Assembly: GCA_036477795.1 (NCBI GenBank)
Contig: JAZGDL010000334.1
Span: forward strand, 1-26,247
Source of the DNA: JAZGDL01 sp036477795
GTDB lineage: Bacteria; Planctomycetota; Phycisphaerae; UBA1845
Length of the DNA stretch: 26,247 nt
Reading direction: 5' to 3'
A program made the translations under genes and the position numbers. A model generated the notes under the pieces. It was not told the DNA's origin. It searched no databases and saw only the letters and a program-made list of their open reading frames with translations. The number at the start of each line of letters is the position of its first letter. Position 1 is the first letter of the stretch. Shown here in pieces: positions 1-8,351 of this stretch.

Positions 1-2701
1 GTTCAGCCTCGAGCAGCAGGGCGATGTGCTCCTCGATCTGCTCGAATTCTTCCGAGGGGGCGCTGATGATGACACGTCGTGCCGCCGGTTGCGAGACGAT
101 ACGCGTGTCACCGCCGGCGGCGCCTGGGGATCTACCTTTTCTGCTTTTTACCGTCTGGCGACCAGTCACCAGTTCCTTCAGCAGGGCGACGAAGTCATCC
201 AGCTTGTGTCCCGGCGGAACGGTGTACACGCGCGTCTCGCTGCTCTCGGTCCCGGGGACGTCCAACTGCTCGATCAGCTCGGCGATCTCGTCCAGCACTT
301 CCGACGGTCCGCGGACCACCAGCGTGCGATCGATCAACGCCACCGCAACCGCGTCTTTGCCAGCGGCTGCCTTCTTGCGGCCGCGACCCCGGGTCGAGGC
401 TTTGGTGGCTGCGACTCCGGTATCGAGGATCTTCTTGATCTCCATGGGGTCGGCGTGCTTGATGGTAAACAGGCGTCGAACACTATCATCCATTTCCCGG
501 TCGACGTCCTTGATGATGGCGCGGATCTGATCCAGCTCCGCCGGCTTGGCTCCGCTGATCAGAATGGCGTTGCCGGTGGCGGCAACTTTCATCTGCCCGC
601 CGCCGGGCCCCCTGCGACCACCGAATAGCTCCTTCACCGTGGCAATCACGTCCTCCGGTGCGACGTGCACGATTGGAATGGCCACGTGTTCGGGCAGTTT
701 CTCCGCCTGGCCTTCCAGGCTCTCTATCAAGGGAAGGTAGTTCCCGTTCCATTCGTCATCGGTGCAAACGATGTAGAGCATCATCGAGTCATCTTCGGCA
801 TGTATGTTGCCCGAGCCCGCGCCGGACCTTTGCGGTGTACGCCTGCCCTTGCGCTTGCCCTTGGGAGCCGGCCCGGACAATACTTGACTTTCCACCAACT
901 GGATGATGTTCAGCACCCGGCTGGGCAGCACATTCCTCAACCGGTAGGAATGAAGTTCGGAACCCTCTTCGCCCACGTCGAGCTTTTCGATCAGAAACCT
1001 GGCTTGAGCGACTTGCTCGTCCGTGCCGATGAGGATCAACGAATTGGAATTAGGCTCGAAGATGGCCTTGAACGTTTGGTCGCCCCGCTTGCCTTTCCCT
1101 CTGCTGCCGACGATGATTTCGGTCACGGTGGCTGACAGGGTGTCGGGGTCCACGTGCTTGACCACGACGAACACGGGCCGATCCGCTTCCACGGGCACGT
1201 CGAACATCTGCACAAAGCGCTTGACCCGCTGGACGTCCGGGTCCGACGCCACCACGATCAGTATGTTCCTGCGGTGTTCGGGGAGCATGACGATGGGGCC
1301 GCCTGTGACCGCCGCAGCCGATCCCGCCTTTTTCGACCCGCCCTTCTTGCGTTTACCGCGGGGCTGGGGAGCTCTGGCCGCTGCCGTGGCATGGCCCGTG
1401 ACCAGCGGCCTGATCGTGGTGATGATTTCATCGACGTCGACGTGCTGGATGGGAATCAGGACGGGCTCGGGGCGCTCCTCTCCGAAGTCGACGTCGATGA
1501 AGGTCAGCATCTGCTTGATGGCTTCGATCTTCTTGGGCACGGCCCGGACGATGATCACACCCTGAACGTCGTCGGGAAACAGGATGGTCCGCTGCCCCGG
1601 CAGGTCTATGCTCGGGTCCTTTGACCGCCTTCTTTGTTTGGGCTTGGAAACTCCCGACTCGTTGAGATCGTCCATGAGCCTGCGAAGCGTGTTCACGGCT
1701 TCGGTCGGCTCCAGATGTTGCACCGGCAGCTTGATCAGAACGCGCGGGTCCTCCCCCGCTCCCTCGAACAGCTTGATAAGAGCGAGGTATTTCTTGATGT
1801 CCTTGGTCAGGGCAAAAATGGCCAGTGAGTTGGTCTCCGCCATGGGCGCGATGCGGACGTAGTCGGGCATGAAGTCGCGAAGCAAGGTGAAGTCCGCCAC
1901 TGACGTTTCCGTCGGCGTGTACAGCAGCATGGCCAACTCGTCGTCGTCGATCTTGGATGCCTGAAACTCCGCAACGTTCATGAATATCTGCTCTGGGTTG
2001 ATATACCGCCACACATCGGTGACCCGCAGTACCTCCAGATGGTCTTCGCGGTAGTCCAGCCAATAGGGCTCGATCGGCTTGTACTTGAACAGCAATAGTC
2101 GCACCCGGTTCAGGGCGCTCTTGAAATCCATCTTCTCAGTGCTGACGAAGGTAACCTCTCCCACGGGGGCTTGGCCGACCACCCCCAGGCCCGACATGCG
2201 GGCGAAGTTCTCGACCAGTTCCTTGTAGGTGCCGCCGACGATGGCAAACGAGTAGGTTCGCTCTTCAGCCGGTTTGTTCAGGTCCGCGGCGTCGATGTTC
2301 AGCCGCGAGGAGACGGACTCAGTGGCCCCGCTTCGCGGAGGTTTCCTCGTGGTCCGGTCCGTGCCCGGCTTTGTTCTGCCGCCGGTCCTGCGCGAGCTGC
2401 GCGGTGGTGTGGCTTCGCGCTTCTTGGCAGGTTTGGATTGCTGGCGACCGCCGCGTCGCCGACGGTCAGCGCCCTTGCCGGTACGCTTTTTCCCGCCATC
2501 CTTTTGCTGGAGCAGGGCCAGCCTGCCCGGCTCGCCGCCCGCCGTTAGAGTCGTGGGCTCGGCGTCGTCACCGCCTTCGTCCGGCGGGTTGCCCAGAGCG
2601 GGCCCCCCGAGGGCCTGCACCAGAAACATGGTGGTCAGGGCCAAACACAGCCCACCAATGCTCAGGTGGCGGACAAAGCCTGTTGATAGATGTCGCAACA
2701 T
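1..2701 (-). CDS. gspD: GspD-like secretin, N-terminal 900 residues (partial, C-terminus off the left edge)
   Basis: Outer-membrane secretin of the type II secretion system; the window holds its periplasmic part only. The minus-strand frame from ATG at 2701 stays open to base 1 (900 codons). An out-of-frame ATG at 2708 lies too close to the AGGAG motif, while 2701 is 10 bases from it. Residues 10-38 resemble a signal peptide. Residues 66-125 are a very basic, Arg/Lys/Gly-rich linker. Residues about 148-228 resemble an N0/STN domain. Then come about eight NolW/secretin_N-like modules, near 255-313, 320-403, 412-502, 508-577, 583-664, 672-735, 741-814 and 823-897, each with a helix-strand core ending like IxxLDV. 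Canonical GspD has N0 plus three such modules, so this array is expanded. Most modules carry a basic loop at the same place, such as RGKRKKGG at 448. The C-terminal secretin pore domain must lie beyond base 1. It is the last gene of the operon, 140 bases after the GspM-like gene. Family assignment is strong; the repeat count is by eye. Confidence 0.85.
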   Translation of the reverse strand, partial: MLRHLSTGFVRHLSIGGLCLALTTMFLVQALGGPALGNPPDEGGDDAEPTTLTAGGEPGRLALLQQKDGGKKRTGKGADRRRRGGRQQSKPAKKREATPPRSSRRTGGRTKPGTDRTTRKPPRSGATESVSSRLNIDAADLNKPAEERTYSFAIVGGTYKELVENFARMSGLGVVGQAPVGEVTFVSTEKMDFKSALNRVRLLLFKYKPIEPYWLDYREDHLEVLRVTDVWRYINPEQIFMNVAEFQASKIDDDELAMLLYTPTETSVADFTLLRDFMPDYVRIAPMAETNSLAIFALTKDIKKYLALIKLFEGAGEDPRVLIKLPVQHLEPTEAVNTLRRLMDDLNESGVSKPKQRRRSKDPSIDLPGQRTILFPDDVQGVIIVRAVPKKIEAIKQMLTFIDVDFGEERPEPVLIPIQHVDVDEIITTIRPLVTGHATAAARAPQPRGKRKKGGSKKAGSAAAVTGGPIVMLPEHRRNILIVVASDPDVQRVKRFVQMFDVPVEADRPVFVVVKHVDPDTLSATVTEIIVGSRGKGKRGDQTFKAIFEPNSNSLILIGTDEQVAQARFLIEKLDVGEEGSELHSYRLRNVLPSRVLNIIQLVESQVLSGPAPKGKRKGRRTPQRSGAGSGNIHAEDDSMMLYIVCTDDEWNGNYLPLIESLEGQAEKLPEHVAIPIVHVAPEDVIATVKELFGGRRGPGGGQMKVAATGNAILISGAKPAELDQIRAIIKDVDREMDDSVRRLFTIKHADPMEIKKILDTGVAATKASTRGRGRKKAAAGKDAVAVALIDRTLVVRGPSEVLDEIAELIEQLDVPGTESSETRVYTVPPGHKLDDFVALLKELVTGRQTVKSRKGRSPGAAGGDTRIVSQPAARRVIISAPSEEFEQIEEHIALLLEAE

Positions 2702-2734
2702 GATCCATTGTCTCCTACTGCATTCGCCGGGTGC

Positions 2735-2801
2735 CACTGGCAGCTTGCTGCCAGTGCCGTACGAAGATTAGCCACTGCACGGGCGGACAAGTAAGCCCGT
2801 G
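2735..2801. repeat. Two hairpins between the gspM-like gene and gspD
   Basis: The first hairpin has perfect 10-bp arms (CACTGGCAGC at 2735-2744, its complement at 2747-2756) and a 2-base loop. The second has 7-bp arms (CACGGGC at 2778-2784, complement at 2795-2801) and a 10-base loop. No U-tract follows either, so they are not typical intrinsic terminators. They resemble dispersed intergenic palindromes of the REP type; copy number elsewhere in the genome is not visible here. They could modulate how much of the operon transcript reaches gspD. Confidence 0.65.
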
Positions 2802-2841
2802 GCACCCATGAGCGGCTTGCTCCTTCGAACTTGAAACGACG

Positions 2842-4335
2842 CTACGATTCGTCGTCGTCCGATTCGTTCGCCTCCTTCGTCTCGTCCGATTCGTCTGCCT
2901 CGTCCGGCTTGGAATCGGCGGCTTTCTTCGTGTCCTTCTGTCCCTCGCCGCTCTCTTTGCCCTCGGCTTGGGACGTCCCGTTCTGTTTAGGCTCGGGCTT
3001 GTCCGAACCCGTCTTCTTGTTCGCGTTCGCCGGCTGCCCGGTTGCGGGCTTGTCGTGTCCGCTTTTTGTGGTCCGATCGCCCCGGTTGCCCTCGTCCGAC
3101 GCTTTCTTCACCGCCGAGTCGGCAGACTCCTTTTCGCCCTCCTTGGCGTCATCTTTCTTCTCCGTAGCGGCGTTGGCGTCCTTGGCCTCGCCGGCGATTC
3201 CGGTGCCCTTTGCGGGCTGCGTAGTCCCGTTGGCCGCCTCGTCTTTGTTTTCGTTGTCGCCGGCGGGTTCGAAGCTGTCCTTCAACTCGTCATAGGCGTA
3301 GACGATCTCCGGATAACCGCGCCGGGCATCTTCAAGAGGCAGGCACTCCGAGAGACGCTTGCCGACCGGGTAGATCCGAGTGCTGCCGTCCTCCCGACGC
3401 GCCGCCGTACCCAGCGGATGGATGAACAGCACGTCGCCGCCGTCTAGTTTCTCGCCGATACCCACGTACTCCGACGACCTGTCCCGCGTGTTCACCACCA
3501 GCACCTCGTCGACGCCGTACATCAGCACCATGCGAATCACCTTCTGTTCACGATTGGGATCGCCCGCCGGGGGCGGAGGCGGCAGTGGTTCGTCAGGTTC
3601 CTTCGGTTTCTCAACCACCTTCTTAACCGGTGTTTTTGGACGCGTCGGACGCGTCGGAGGCGGGGGAGCGAATCCGGTGAATGGTTCGCGGGATGCGATC
3701 AACTGGTAATCGCGCTGGCTGTGTTTCACATGCTGGACCGGCTGCTGTAAGAGTTCAACGTTGACCTCGCTGACCGGGTGGGCCGGTGGAACCATGGCTT
3801 CGATAGCCGCGGTCATCTTCACCAGCCCGCCCTTCTTGCGCAAACGACTGGACGGCGGGTCCAGCTTCAAACTGGTGATCTGAGCGATGTAGGGCATCTC
3901 GTAGAAAGACCGTAGAAAGCCCACGATGGCGTCGAGCTTGCCCTCCGCGGTGACCGAGTAGCGAACCAGTCGGATGCCGGCCTTCTTGAGCTTGCGGCCG
4001 CCCGGTCGATAGTCCGTGGTCTTGCGCGGCGAGACACGCGGATTGCTCAAGCCGGCCTCTCCCACCATATCCGTCAGCCGCGCAAAAAGATCGTTCTGGA
4101 TCTTCTCCGCGTCCGTCGTGCCGGTACGGGCCAGAAGATCGCGGTAGACGGTGCGAAACGGCTCCACCTCACCCAGTCGGGCATCCAGGTCGGCCAGCTT
4201 TTCGCGGAGCCTGTCATTTTCCTTGGCGACCGCAAAGACGTGTTTACTGATGGCCGGCAGCAGGAATTTGTCCCCCCCAAATGCCACCGCCGCCAGTGCA
4301 ACCACAGTCGCCAGGATTTTCTCACGCTTGCTCAT
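2842..4335 (-). CDS. GspM/PilO-like inner-membrane protein fused to a PilP/GspC-like domain, with a charged tail
   Basis: Likely inner-membrane assembly protein linking the GspL/PilN platform to the secretin. Of 497 residues, about 8-28 form one N-terminal membrane segment, 33-58 a probable coiled coil (KENDRLREKLADLDARLGEV), and 60-185 a PilO/GspM-type alpha-beta region. Residues 222-258 are a Pro-rich hinge. Residues 262-355 (with VLMYGVDEVLVVN and VGIGEKLDGGDVLFI) look like the beta domain of PilP or the GspC homology region, which in known systems contacts the secretin N0 domain. Residues 356-497 are low complexity, rich in Asp, Glu, Lys, Ser and Ala. PilO and PilP are usually separate genes and GspC is a separate gene in classical T2SS, so this is a fusion. 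The ATG at 4335 overlaps the current gspL stop (ATGA) and has no good Shine-Dalgarno sequence, which suggests translational coupling. The domain split is inferred from pattern, not from a search. Confidence 0.7.
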   Translation of the reverse strand: MSKREKILATVVALAAVAFGGDKFLLPAISKHVFAVAKENDRLREKLADLDARLGEVEPFRTVYRDLLARTGTTDAEKIQNDLFARLTDMVGEAGLSNPRVSPRKTTDYRPGGRKLKKAGIRLVRYSVTAEGKLDAIVGFLRSFYEMPYIAQITSLKLDPPSSRLRKKGGLVKMTAAIEAMVPPAHPVSEVNVELLQQPVQHVKHSQRDYQLIASREPFTGFAPPPPTRPTRPKTPVKKVVEKPKEPDEPLPPPPPAGDPNREQKVIRMVLMYGVDEVLVVNTRDRSSEYVGIGEKLDGGDVLFIHPLGTAARREDGSTRIYPVGKRLSECLPLEDARRGYPEIVYAYDELKDSFEPAGDNENKDEAANGTTQPAKGTGIAGEAKDANAATEKKDDAKEGEKESADSAVKKASDEGNRGDRTTKSGHDKPATGQPANANKKTGSDKPEPKQNGTSQAEGKESGEGQKDTKKAADSKPDEADESDETKEANESDDDES

Positions 4336-5948
4336 CTGAGTCTTGGGCCCATTCCTAACCGTCCGAAAAATCTCGATCTACGATGGTGATGTCCAGGCTT
4401 CCCGTGTGGGGGTACAACTGTTTCGCTTTCACCCGCGTGGGGCCCGGCACGGCTTTGAATTGCTGGCGCTCGACTTCCGGCAGCCGGAAGGCTTGCAGGG
4501 CATCCAGCGTCTCTTTCCCGACGGTGGGCATCCAGCGTCTCTTTCCCGACGGTGGGCCCCTTGGCGTTGAAGGGCATCTTGATGCGCTTCTCCTTCTGCG
4601 ACATGTCCAGCCCGGTCAAAACGAACTGCTTCTGATCGGGCAACACGCTTACCAGATCGCGCAGCTCATCAAGCCAGACAATCTGCTCTCGCTCGTAGTC
4701 CTGTACGGCCTTTACCACCTTGATGAATTCCCCATGGTCTTTCAGCTCGTTTTGTATGGCCGCGACTTCAGCCGACAACCGGTCGCGCGACTCGTGTTGC
4801 GGCTTGACCCACTGGAAATAAAACAACGCCCCGGCTGCTGTGAGCAACGCCGCCGCCGCCCCGACGAATGGGGCCCTCTTGATCCGCCGCTTGGCCCGCG
4901 AAACGGTTTTCTTGGGATCGAGGAAGTTGAAGTTCAGTTGTTCAGGCTGGGTCTGGGCCAACACCAGGCCCAGCGTCGCTGCGAACCCGCCGGCCGCCGC
5001 CCCACGATCAGCATCCCAACCGAAACAGTTGGCTGGATTGTAGGGCTGGGCGGTGATGTTGTATTGCTTTTGGATGGCCTCGGCGAGGGCCTCTTCAATC
5101 TCCGTCGTACCGCCGATCACCGCATGGTCAATGCTGCCTTTCGCATCAGCCACGCGATAGGCCTCGATCGAACGCGTCACCTCGATCATCAATGAACGGA
5201 CCACCTTGTCAAAGGCGCTCTGGTCTTGCTCGACCGGCGTGACCAGCGTGAGCCCGTGGTTGTCGGATGTTTCTTCCGGGGCGGGCTCTTTGGCCTGGTC
5301 GAATGATTTCGGGATGATCACGTCAGCCGCCCGGGAAAAGACCAGGCGGCCCTTGTGCAGCACGTCGATTTCGGTCGTCGTGGGCCCCACGTCCACGAAC
5401 AGGACCTCGTCATGCGGTGTGGCAGCCAGCAGAGCGTTGATCGCGAACTGGCTGGCGTTGGGACGCAAGCCCACCCGCTGCAGCTTGAGCCCGGCGGCGC
5501 CGAACACCTGAACGTAGTGCTCCAACACCTCACTACGGACGGCTGCCACCATCACGTCGTTGGTCTCACCTTCAGAGCCCTCAGGCACGATGAAATCGAC
5601 CACCGCCTGATTGGCCGGGTAGGGAAGCTCCTTGGGTATCTGGAACGCGACCATGCCGGCCAGATCGTTCAACGACGCGTTGGGCAGGTCCAGCGTGTAG
5701 TAGTTCACCTTGTCGCGGGGGATGTCCACGACGGCCCGTTTGACGGCGATCCCTGCCTTGGCCAGCGCCTTGCCCATGAATCTGCCGAACGCCCCGGCGT
5801 CGCTGATCCGCACATCAGACGAGATCGGTACGCTCAACACCTGATCCACGGTGACCGAGCGCTTCCGCCCGCGGGCCTGCACGATGCGAAGCGTTCGCGC
5901 ATCCCAGTCGATGCTCAGGAAAGTCTTGTCAACGAGTGAATCCAACAA
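4332..5948 (-). CDS. gspL: GspL-like PilM/PilN fusion with a frameshifted C-terminus
   Basis: Cytoplasmic actin-like PilM region joined through one membrane helix to a PilN-like periplasmic part; in T2SS this protein anchors the GspE ATPase to the inner-membrane platform. From the TTG at 5948 there are 538 codons. Residues 6-330 are PilM-like (LSIDWDARTLRIVQ, then LFVDVGPTTTEIDVL near 183 and AVIGG near 276). Residues 359-379 form the membrane segment and 384-430 a probable coiled coil. The TTG is chosen because GAGGGAGA lies 8 bases upstream; an in-frame ATG at 6038 lies deep inside gspK and adds 30 unlike residues. From residue 475 on, the protein becomes Arg/Pro/His-rich and unlike its family, because a 28-bp tandem duplication shifts the frame. 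With one copy removed, the frame continues through EVERQQFKAVPGPTRVKAKQ and ends at a TAG at 4357-4355. As read, it ends at 4332, overlapping the next start. Confidence 0.85.
   Translation of the reverse strand: MLDSLVDKTFLSIDWDARTLRIVQARGRKRSVTVDQVLSVPISSDVRISDAGAFGRFMGKALAKAGIAVKRAVVDIPRDKVNYYTLDLPNASLNDLAGMVAFQIPKELPYPANQAVVDFIVPEGSEGETNDVMVAAVRSEVLEHYVQVFGAAGLKLQRVGLRPNASQFAINALLAATPHDEVLFVDVGPTTTEIDVLHKGRLVFSRAADVIIPKSFDQAKEPAPEETSDNHGLTLVTPVEQDQSAFDKVVRSLMIEVTRSIEAYRVADAKGSIDHAVIGGTTEIEEALAEAIQKQYNITAQPYNPANCFGWDADRGAAAGGFAATLGLVLAQTQPEQLNFNFLDPKKTVSRAKRRIKRAPFVGAAAALLTAAGALFYFQWVKPQHESRDRLSAEVAAIQNELKDHGEFIKVVKAVQDYEREQIVWLDELRDLVSVLPDQKQFVLTGLDMSQKEKRIKMPFNAKGPTVGKETLDAHRRERDAGCPASLPAAGSRAPAIQSRAGPHAGESETVVPPHGKPGHHHRRSRFFGRLGMGPRLR
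4501..4556. repeat. Perfect 28-bp tandem duplication inside gspL
   Basis: Bases 4501-4528 and 4529-4556 are identical (each begins CATCCAGCGTCTCTTTCC on the plus strand). The unit is 28 bases, not a multiple of three, so the duplication shifts the gspL frame. It is recent or an assembly artefact, since the copies have not diverged. Confidence 0.97.
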
Positions 5949-7404
5949 GGTCGGGGTCTCCCTCGAAGTACCGGATGGGATAGCTGGTTCCCAACATGGT
6001 AATATCCCGGTTGTACACCATTTGAGCCACCGGGCCACGCATTTCTATAATCGCTTCCAGTCGCACCATGGTGCCCACGTGGTCGCCGTACCCCATCACT
6101 TCAACATGGAAGCGGCTGCCCCGCGTCGTGATCAGCGGCGCGATGGCGACGAATTTGTCCACGCCTACGATCGGCGCCACCCAACCGGTCGAGCGCTTCT
6201 GCTCGGGACCGAGCTCCCCGCGGGCCTCCAGGATCGCGTCAATATCCTCCTCCTCCAACGCCGGCAGAACAGCCAGCACCTGCCGGGCGGCGGTGTTGAT
6301 GTTGATACGCCCCACGAACTCCTGCTGCATCGACGTGGTGAGAAGGTCCATGACCCATTCCATGTCCTCCAGGGTGATGGGTGAGAAGACCTCCGTCTGC
6401 TGTTGCTGCCCGCCGTCCTCACCCAAAAGGCGCGGCTTGAGCAAACCGGCCGGCGTGGTGATCCGCGGATTAGCGGTGCCGGACTCGCTGATGTAGTTGA
6501 TCTTGTTCCGGTCATCCACAACTTCGGATAGAGCTTCGCTGATGGCGCTCCGGTCGCCGAAAATGTAGGTGCGCGGCGAATTGTCCGAGGCTCGATTCAA
6601 CGATCGCGAGGCCACCGTGATGTAAGGATAAAGCCCGAGATGGAGCATATTATCAGCGTCGTCGGGCGGAAAGGTCTCGTCGCCGTCGTCCTCGTTGGGG
6701 CTCATCAAACCGTTGCGATCGTAGTCCTCGCCGTACAGCAGGGCCCCGTCGAAACCGCGCACCAGCAGCAACTCCTCCACCGTGTCGAACGGCGCGTTTT
6801 TCACCGCGTAGGGCGGATCGAGCCGCGCGTAATACTCGCTCTCCACACCGAACGGGCCGGGGACGGTGTCCGCGTCGCGCCAATCGATCAACGCGTCCAC
6901 CAACTCGTCGATGTTGATCTCGTCGTCAAGAACAACCTGGCTCAAAAGCGCCAGCAGTTGCCCGCGACCGGCCACATTGATGTTGAGCTTCGACGACTCA
7001 TCCGTAACACCGTAGCGCACCAGCTTCTCATCGTCGTTGGGATTGTCCGCCACGACGCTGAAGCGGTAGATGGGCGAGACTTCCTCGAACTCCTGGTTGG
7101 TTCCCAACTCCTCATCATTGAGCTCTTGTCCCCAAACGATGACGCGATGGTACTGTTCGGGGTTGTGATACCAGGCGTCGACGTCCGCCTGATCGGTCCG
7201 CAGATTGAGCATCACCTTTTGCAAACCGGCCTGCGCCGCCAGGCGGGCCTGAAAACGCAGGGCGATCGACTGCGTGGCGGACAGATCCGCATGCACGTAG
7301 AAAGCCGAGCTGGCGGCCATCACCCCCAGCAGAACCAGGATCAACAGCATCATCGGCAGGACCATGCCGCGACGGCGATATGTCGGGCCGCGCCGGTCGG
7401 TCAT
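5929..7404 (-). CDS. gspK: GspK minor pseudopilin
   Basis: Tip subunit of the T2SS pseudopilus. The 491-residue product has a short basic leader (13 residues ending RRRG) followed by MVLPMMLLILVLLGVM, a class III prepilin signal without Glu at mature position 5, as is usual for GspK. Family hallmarks include KLNINVAGR at 139-147, LIDWRDADTVPG at 172-183 followed by SEYY, and a helix-hairpin-helix stretch NINTAARQVLAVLPALEEED near 368-387. Residues 227-238 fit an EF-hand loop, DxDxNGxxxxxE, inside a DE-rich insert. At 491 residues it is longer than classical GspK proteins, which are near 300-330. The ATG at 7404 overlaps the gspJ stop by 4 bases, and its own end overlaps the chosen gspL start by 20 bases. 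Membership is confident. Confidence 0.92.
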   Translation of the reverse strand: MTDRRGPTYRRRGMVLPMMLLILVLLGVMAASSAFYVHADLSATQSIALRFQARLAAQAGLQKVMLNLRTDQADVDAWYHNPEQYHRVIVWGQELNDEELGTNQEFEEVSPIYRFSVVADNPNDDEKLVRYGVTDESSKLNINVAGRGQLLALLSQVVLDDEINIDELVDALIDWRDADTVPGPFGVESEYYARLDPPYAVKNAPFDTVEELLLVRGFDGALLYGEDYDRNGLMSPNEDDGDETFPPDDADNMLHLGLYPYITVASRSLNRASDNSPRTYIFGDRSAISEALSEVVDDRNKINYISESGTANPRITTPAGLLKPRLLGEDGGQQQQTEVFSPITLEDMEWVMDLLTTSMQQEFVGRININTAARQVLAVLPALEEEDIDAILEARGELGPEQKRSTGWVAPIVGVDKFVAIAPLITTRGSRFHVEVMGYGDHVGTMVRLEAIIEMRGPVAQMVYNRDITMLGTSYPIRYFEGDPDLVGFTR

Positions 7405-8351
7405 TCCGCGTCCTCCAGACCTTCATACGACAACATCTCCCGTTGAATACGCGGACCTAGAAAGAGCGAGTCCGCCTGCGGGACGCGCACTACGGTCAGA
7501 TAGCGGTCCGCCGGCAGCGGCTCGATGTCGTCCTCATCTTCGAGAATGTCCTCGATGATTTCGATGTTCTCATCCTCGGGCAGCTCCGGTTCATACCCCA
7601 CGGTGATCATCACCATCTGCGGCAGAGCGTTGCCCTGCGTGATTTCCCAACTGTCCCACCAGCGGCTGCCGTCGTGATAGAAGAACTCGATGAACTTGAT
7701 CTCCGGAGCGTAGAGCTCGTGCTTGGCCCCTTCGCGCTCCTCATCGTCAAGCTCCTCGCCGAGATCGTCGTCGAAGACCTCGTCGGCGCTGCGGCCGAAC
7801 AATGACCGGGCCGGACCAGCGGCCTCTTGCGACGTATCCGTGGCCGACTCCTCCCCTTCCGATTCCACGCCGCCGATCGCCTCCGCCTCCGTTGGTGACA
7901 GCCGGTTGAAGGTCTTGCGCTCGCGGCGGACCAGGCCCAGCGCCCGCGGATCGCCGTTCTCATCCGTGTTCACATCGTCCCAGGCGATGTAGTAATCGAT
8001 CTGCCGCAGATCAAACTGCCCCGGCGCTCGCCTCCTGCGAATGCCCTGATGCTCCACCAAGGCCTTGTCCGGAATCACCACGGTGTTGATCGAGACGCGC
8101 TCCCGCGTCCCGTAGATCCCGGGGCCGTACCCGCCGGAGAATCCGGTGGACTGCCGGATCTCCCGGGCGATACGATCAGCCACCACCCGGGCCAACTGGT
8201 TCCGACGAATGTGCTCGGCGCTGGCGTCGCGCATCGCCAGTGTGGACGCGTAAAACCAGAACATCATGCCCAACACCGGAACGATCAGCCCGATGGCTAG
8301 CACGATCTCCAGAAGGGTGACCGCGGAGCGTCGTAAACCGGTGAACCTCAT
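7401..8351 (-). CDS. gspJ: GspJ minor pseudopilin
   Basis: Minor pseudopilin expected to join GspI and GspK at the pseudopilus tip. The 316-residue product has a 10-residue leader ending RRSA, then VTLLEIVLAIGLIVPVLGMM, with Glu at mature position 5. The residue before the cleavage point is Ala instead of the usual Gly, which prepilin peptidase tolerates in some prepilins. A GspJ-like globular region follows (IAREIRQSTGF near 60, later IKFIEFFYHDGSRWWDSW). Two acidic inserts lie near 155-215 (rich in E, D, S) and near 258-282. The start ATG at 8351 overlaps the gspI stop (ATGA) and the gene end overlaps gspK in the same way. The GspJ assignment rests on the prepilin segment, gene order and the hydrophobic FYHDGSRWW region. 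Confidence 0.87.
   Translation of the reverse strand: MRFTGLRRSAVTLLEIVLAIGLIVPVLGMMFWFYASTLAMRDASAEHIRRNQLARVVADRIAREIRQSTGFSGGYGPGIYGTRERVSINTVVIPDKALVEHQGIRRRRAPGQFDLRQIDYYIAWDDVNTDENGDPRALGLVRRERKTFNRLSPTEAEAIGGVESEGEESATDTSQEAAGPARSLFGRSADEVFDDDLGEELDDEEREGAKHELYAPEIKFIEFFYHDGSRWWDSWEITQGNALPQMVMITVGYEPELPEDENIEIIEDILEDEDDIEPLPADRYLTVVRVPQADSLFLGPRIQREMLSYEGLEDAE

Noticed and set aside
1..752. Plus-strand open frames and a short minus-strand frame at the left edge
   Set aside because: They lie in wrong frames of the gspD reading frame, which is open for all 900 codons to the edge and shows secretin N modules.
5949..6038. An upstream ATG for gspL at 6038
   Set aside because: It would add 30 residues unlike PilM, overlap gspK by 110 bases, and ignores the good ribosome site before TTG 5948.
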